From an uncultured Eubacteriales bacterium (lineage in GTDB: Bacteria; Bacillota; Clostridia; Oscillospirales; Acutalibacteraceae): 64,000 bases of DNA. The stretch covers positions 121,640 to 185,639 of the forward strand of contig CAKTVV010000004.1 of the NCBI GenBank assembly GCA_934630515.1. Reading direction: 5' to 3'. A program made the position numbers and the translations under genes. Below the pieces are notes generated by a model. That model was given only the letters and a program-made list of their open reading frames with translations, did not search any database and was not told the DNA's origin. Of this stretch, positions 63,124 to 64,000 are shown piece by piece; positions within the stretch are counted from its first letter, which is position 1, and each line of letters opens with the position of its first letter.

Positions 63124-63507
63124 TCACATCGCATAAATCTGATCCATCAGATATTCGGCGGTCATCGAGCCATAGAAAAACTGGTCGATGATACCGTTTT
63201 TCTTCGCATCCCGGATATCCTTTGCCGCCTGTTTTTCGGTGTTGGAATCCACGATGAGGGCTATCTTGCAGTCGGGGCACATCGCCTTTACCTCGTCCCG
63301 CAGCTTCATCCTTTCACAGAGCAGCCAAGGCGTATAGGCGGTAACCTCCATTACAAGGACAAACGGCTTGTACACGCGGCACAGTTCGACGGTATCCTGC
63401 GGGGTCTCCGCCCGAACCACGTCGATATCATAGTTCGAATTCTTGAAAGCAGCCGCTATGGAATCGCCGAACAGAAAATTCTGCATATCGACCACGATTT
63501 TTTTCAT
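63124..63507 (-). CDS. Receiver-like protein with Glu at the phospho-acceptor site
   Basis: 127 residues, a stand-alone receiver-like domain. Strand 3 reads PFVLVMEVTAYTPW; Glu54 is at the position of the phospho-Asp. AKKNGIIDQFFYG corresponds to the strand 5/helix 5 region. It is paralogous to the 39840-40232 protein at the other end of the run (shared MEV..PW...ERM..RD pattern). It is the first gene of the run, behind an extended -10 promoter, and 31 bases before the beta-helix dockerin gene. It may act as a phosphorylation-independent adaptor or regulator (inference). Confidence 0.78.
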   Translation of the reverse strand: MKKIVVDMQNFLFGDSIAAAFKNSNYDIDVVRAETPQDTVELCRVYKPFVLVMEVTAYTPWLLCERMKLRDEVKAMCPDCKIALIVDSNTEKQAAKDIRDAKKNGIIDQFFYGSMTAEYLMDQIYAM

Positions 63508-63573
63508 CGAACCATTCCTCCTTTTCCTTCATGATATATCCGATGAATCTACTTCATCTTACTTTCCGGTATC

Positions 63574-63582
63574 ATTATATCA
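63574..63582 (-). promoter_or_regulatory. Predicted extended -10 promoter of the 24-kb gene run
   Basis: Minus strand TTGATATAAT with TATAAT at 63579-63574 and the TG extension at 63582-63581; no good -35. The start site would be about 60 bases before the receiver-like gene. Confidence 0.6.
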
Positions 63583-63600
63583 AGAAAAAAGGCTCTGTCT

Positions 63601-63618
63601 GTCCTCAAAAGAGAGGAC
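63601..63618. promoter_or_regulatory. Palindrome upstream of the run promoter
   Basis: GTCCTC-N6-GAGGAC at the -35 region of the promoter at 63574-63582. A likely binding site for a dimeric regulator, possibly the LuxR-type protein encoded next to it. Confidence 0.5.
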
Positions 63619-63680
63619 AAAAGCGGCTTAAATTGTAAACAAATTATGAACACATGGCCATTTTCACTTCAGACAACAGC

Positions 63681-63715
63681 AAAGCCGCCCGGCTTTTTAT
63701 AAGCCGGGCGGCTTT
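63681..63715. terminator. Bidirectional terminator between the LuxR-type gene and the run
   Basis: AAAGCCGCCCGGCTT (63681-63695) and AAGCCGGGCGGCTTT (63701-63715), a perfect 15-base stem with a TTTAT loop. The minus strand continues into a T-rich tract. It ends the LuxR-type gene. Confidence 0.85.
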
Positions 63716-63763
63716 GCGCAAATGCATATAAATGCATATACTATCTCACTTGTTGCATATATA

Positions 63764-64000
63764 TCAGGTCTCGTTGTGTTCTTCCAGCCAGCTCCCGGGT
63801 ACCACCATTCGTTTGCCGACGGCTGCAATCATCAGGCGGTTGCGGTTCGTATAGCCTGTTTTTTCCAGCATTCGGTTGATGTAGGTCCGCACCGAGGATT
63901 CGGCCACATTCAGTTTTACGGCGATCTCGGCATTGGTTTTTCCCTCACAGAGCAAGCGCAAAGTCTCCATCTCTCGGTCGGACAGTTCACAGGAAAGCGT
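63764..64000 (-). CDS. LuxR-type response regulator, C-terminal DNA-binding domain (5' end beyond window)
   Basis: The last 78 residues of a protein entering from the right edge. LuxR/NarL helix-turn-helix: LSDREMETLRLLCEGKTNAEIA, then ESSVRTYINRMLEK, the standard dimer and recognition helices. The final segment has LMIAAVGKRM. It is separated from the 63507 gene by a terminator and lies close to the palindrome at 63601-63618, so it may regulate the 24-kb run (inference). The sensor or receiver part is outside the window. Confidence 0.88.
   Translation of the reverse strand, partial: TLSCELSDREMETLRLLCEGKTNAEIAVKLNVAESSVRTYINRMLEKTGYTNRNRLMIAAVGKRMVVPGSWLEEHNET

Noticed and set aside
1..64000. 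CRISPR array, tRNA, rRNA or replication origin
   Set aside because: No regularly spaced repeats of CRISPR type, no tRNA cloverleaf or rRNA sequence, and no origin-like box cluster were found on reading the window.

Overview
The window looks like chromosomal DNA of a GC-rich Clostridia species (Firmicutes, most likely an Oscillospirales/Ruminococcaceae-type gut or plant-fibre anaerobe). The grounds are AGGAGG-type ribosome sites, sigma-A promoters of the TTGACA-N17-TATAAT form, lipobox and sortase signals of Gram-positive type, CUT1-type sugar ABC transporters, type I dockerins with a cohesin, and DUF4428/zinc-ribbon proteins. No tRNA, rRNA or CRISPR array was seen.

Layout. (1) 1-8672, minus strand: a sugar-uptake operon reading from a sortase-anchored surface protein through a lipoprotein solute-binding protein and a large carbohydrate-module/solute-binding fusion to two permeases; the last one runs off the window. 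(2) 9061-10170, plus: a GntR/LacI-hybrid repressor with its own promoter and terminator. (3) 10438-18935, minus: a mostly intracellular glycan-processing operon with a HAD phosphatase, two beta-helix proteins (one frameshifted), a GH38-like protein that has lost its catalytic aspartate, and an FAD oxidoreductase. A paralogous GntR/LacI repressor (19658-20764) sits divergently upstream. (4) 20.7-23.1 kb: mobile-element debris, including an IS256 transposase start fused to a relaxase fragment. (5) 23169-39184: an AraC regulator (plus) facing a minus-strand operon with a 2417-residue membrane-anchored GH42-like surface enzyme, a lipoprotein solute-binding protein, two permeases, a dockerin-bearing secreted protein and a predicted cytosolic (alpha/alpha)6 enzyme. 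(6) 39.3-39.7 kb: more mobile-element debris.

(7) 39840-63507, minus: about 24 kb and 21 genes on one strand. The promoter-proximal part encodes a cell-surface assembly: a VPKTG-anchored protein with one cohesin, two Ig-like domains and a pilin-type isopeptide domain, flanked by three secreted proteins with near-identical dockerins, one of them a transglutaminase-like protein. The distal part encodes an expanded envelope-stress module resembling Bacillus YdjG/YdjH/YdjI (zinc ribbon, TPM domain, SPFH) with DUF4428 zinc ribbons, lipoproteins and small hypothetical proteins. Receiver-like proteins with Glu in place of the phospho-acceptor Asp stand at both ends of the run. A LuxR-type regulator enters at the right edge.

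How the genes may work together (inference): clusters 1, 3 and 5 handle capture, import and intracellular trimming of complex glycans, each with a local regulator. Cluster 7 would build a small cohesin-dockerin complex on the cell wall and couple it to a membrane-surveillance module. The cohesin/dockerin plus pseudo-receiver plus SPFH combination is the best candidate here for an undescribed system.
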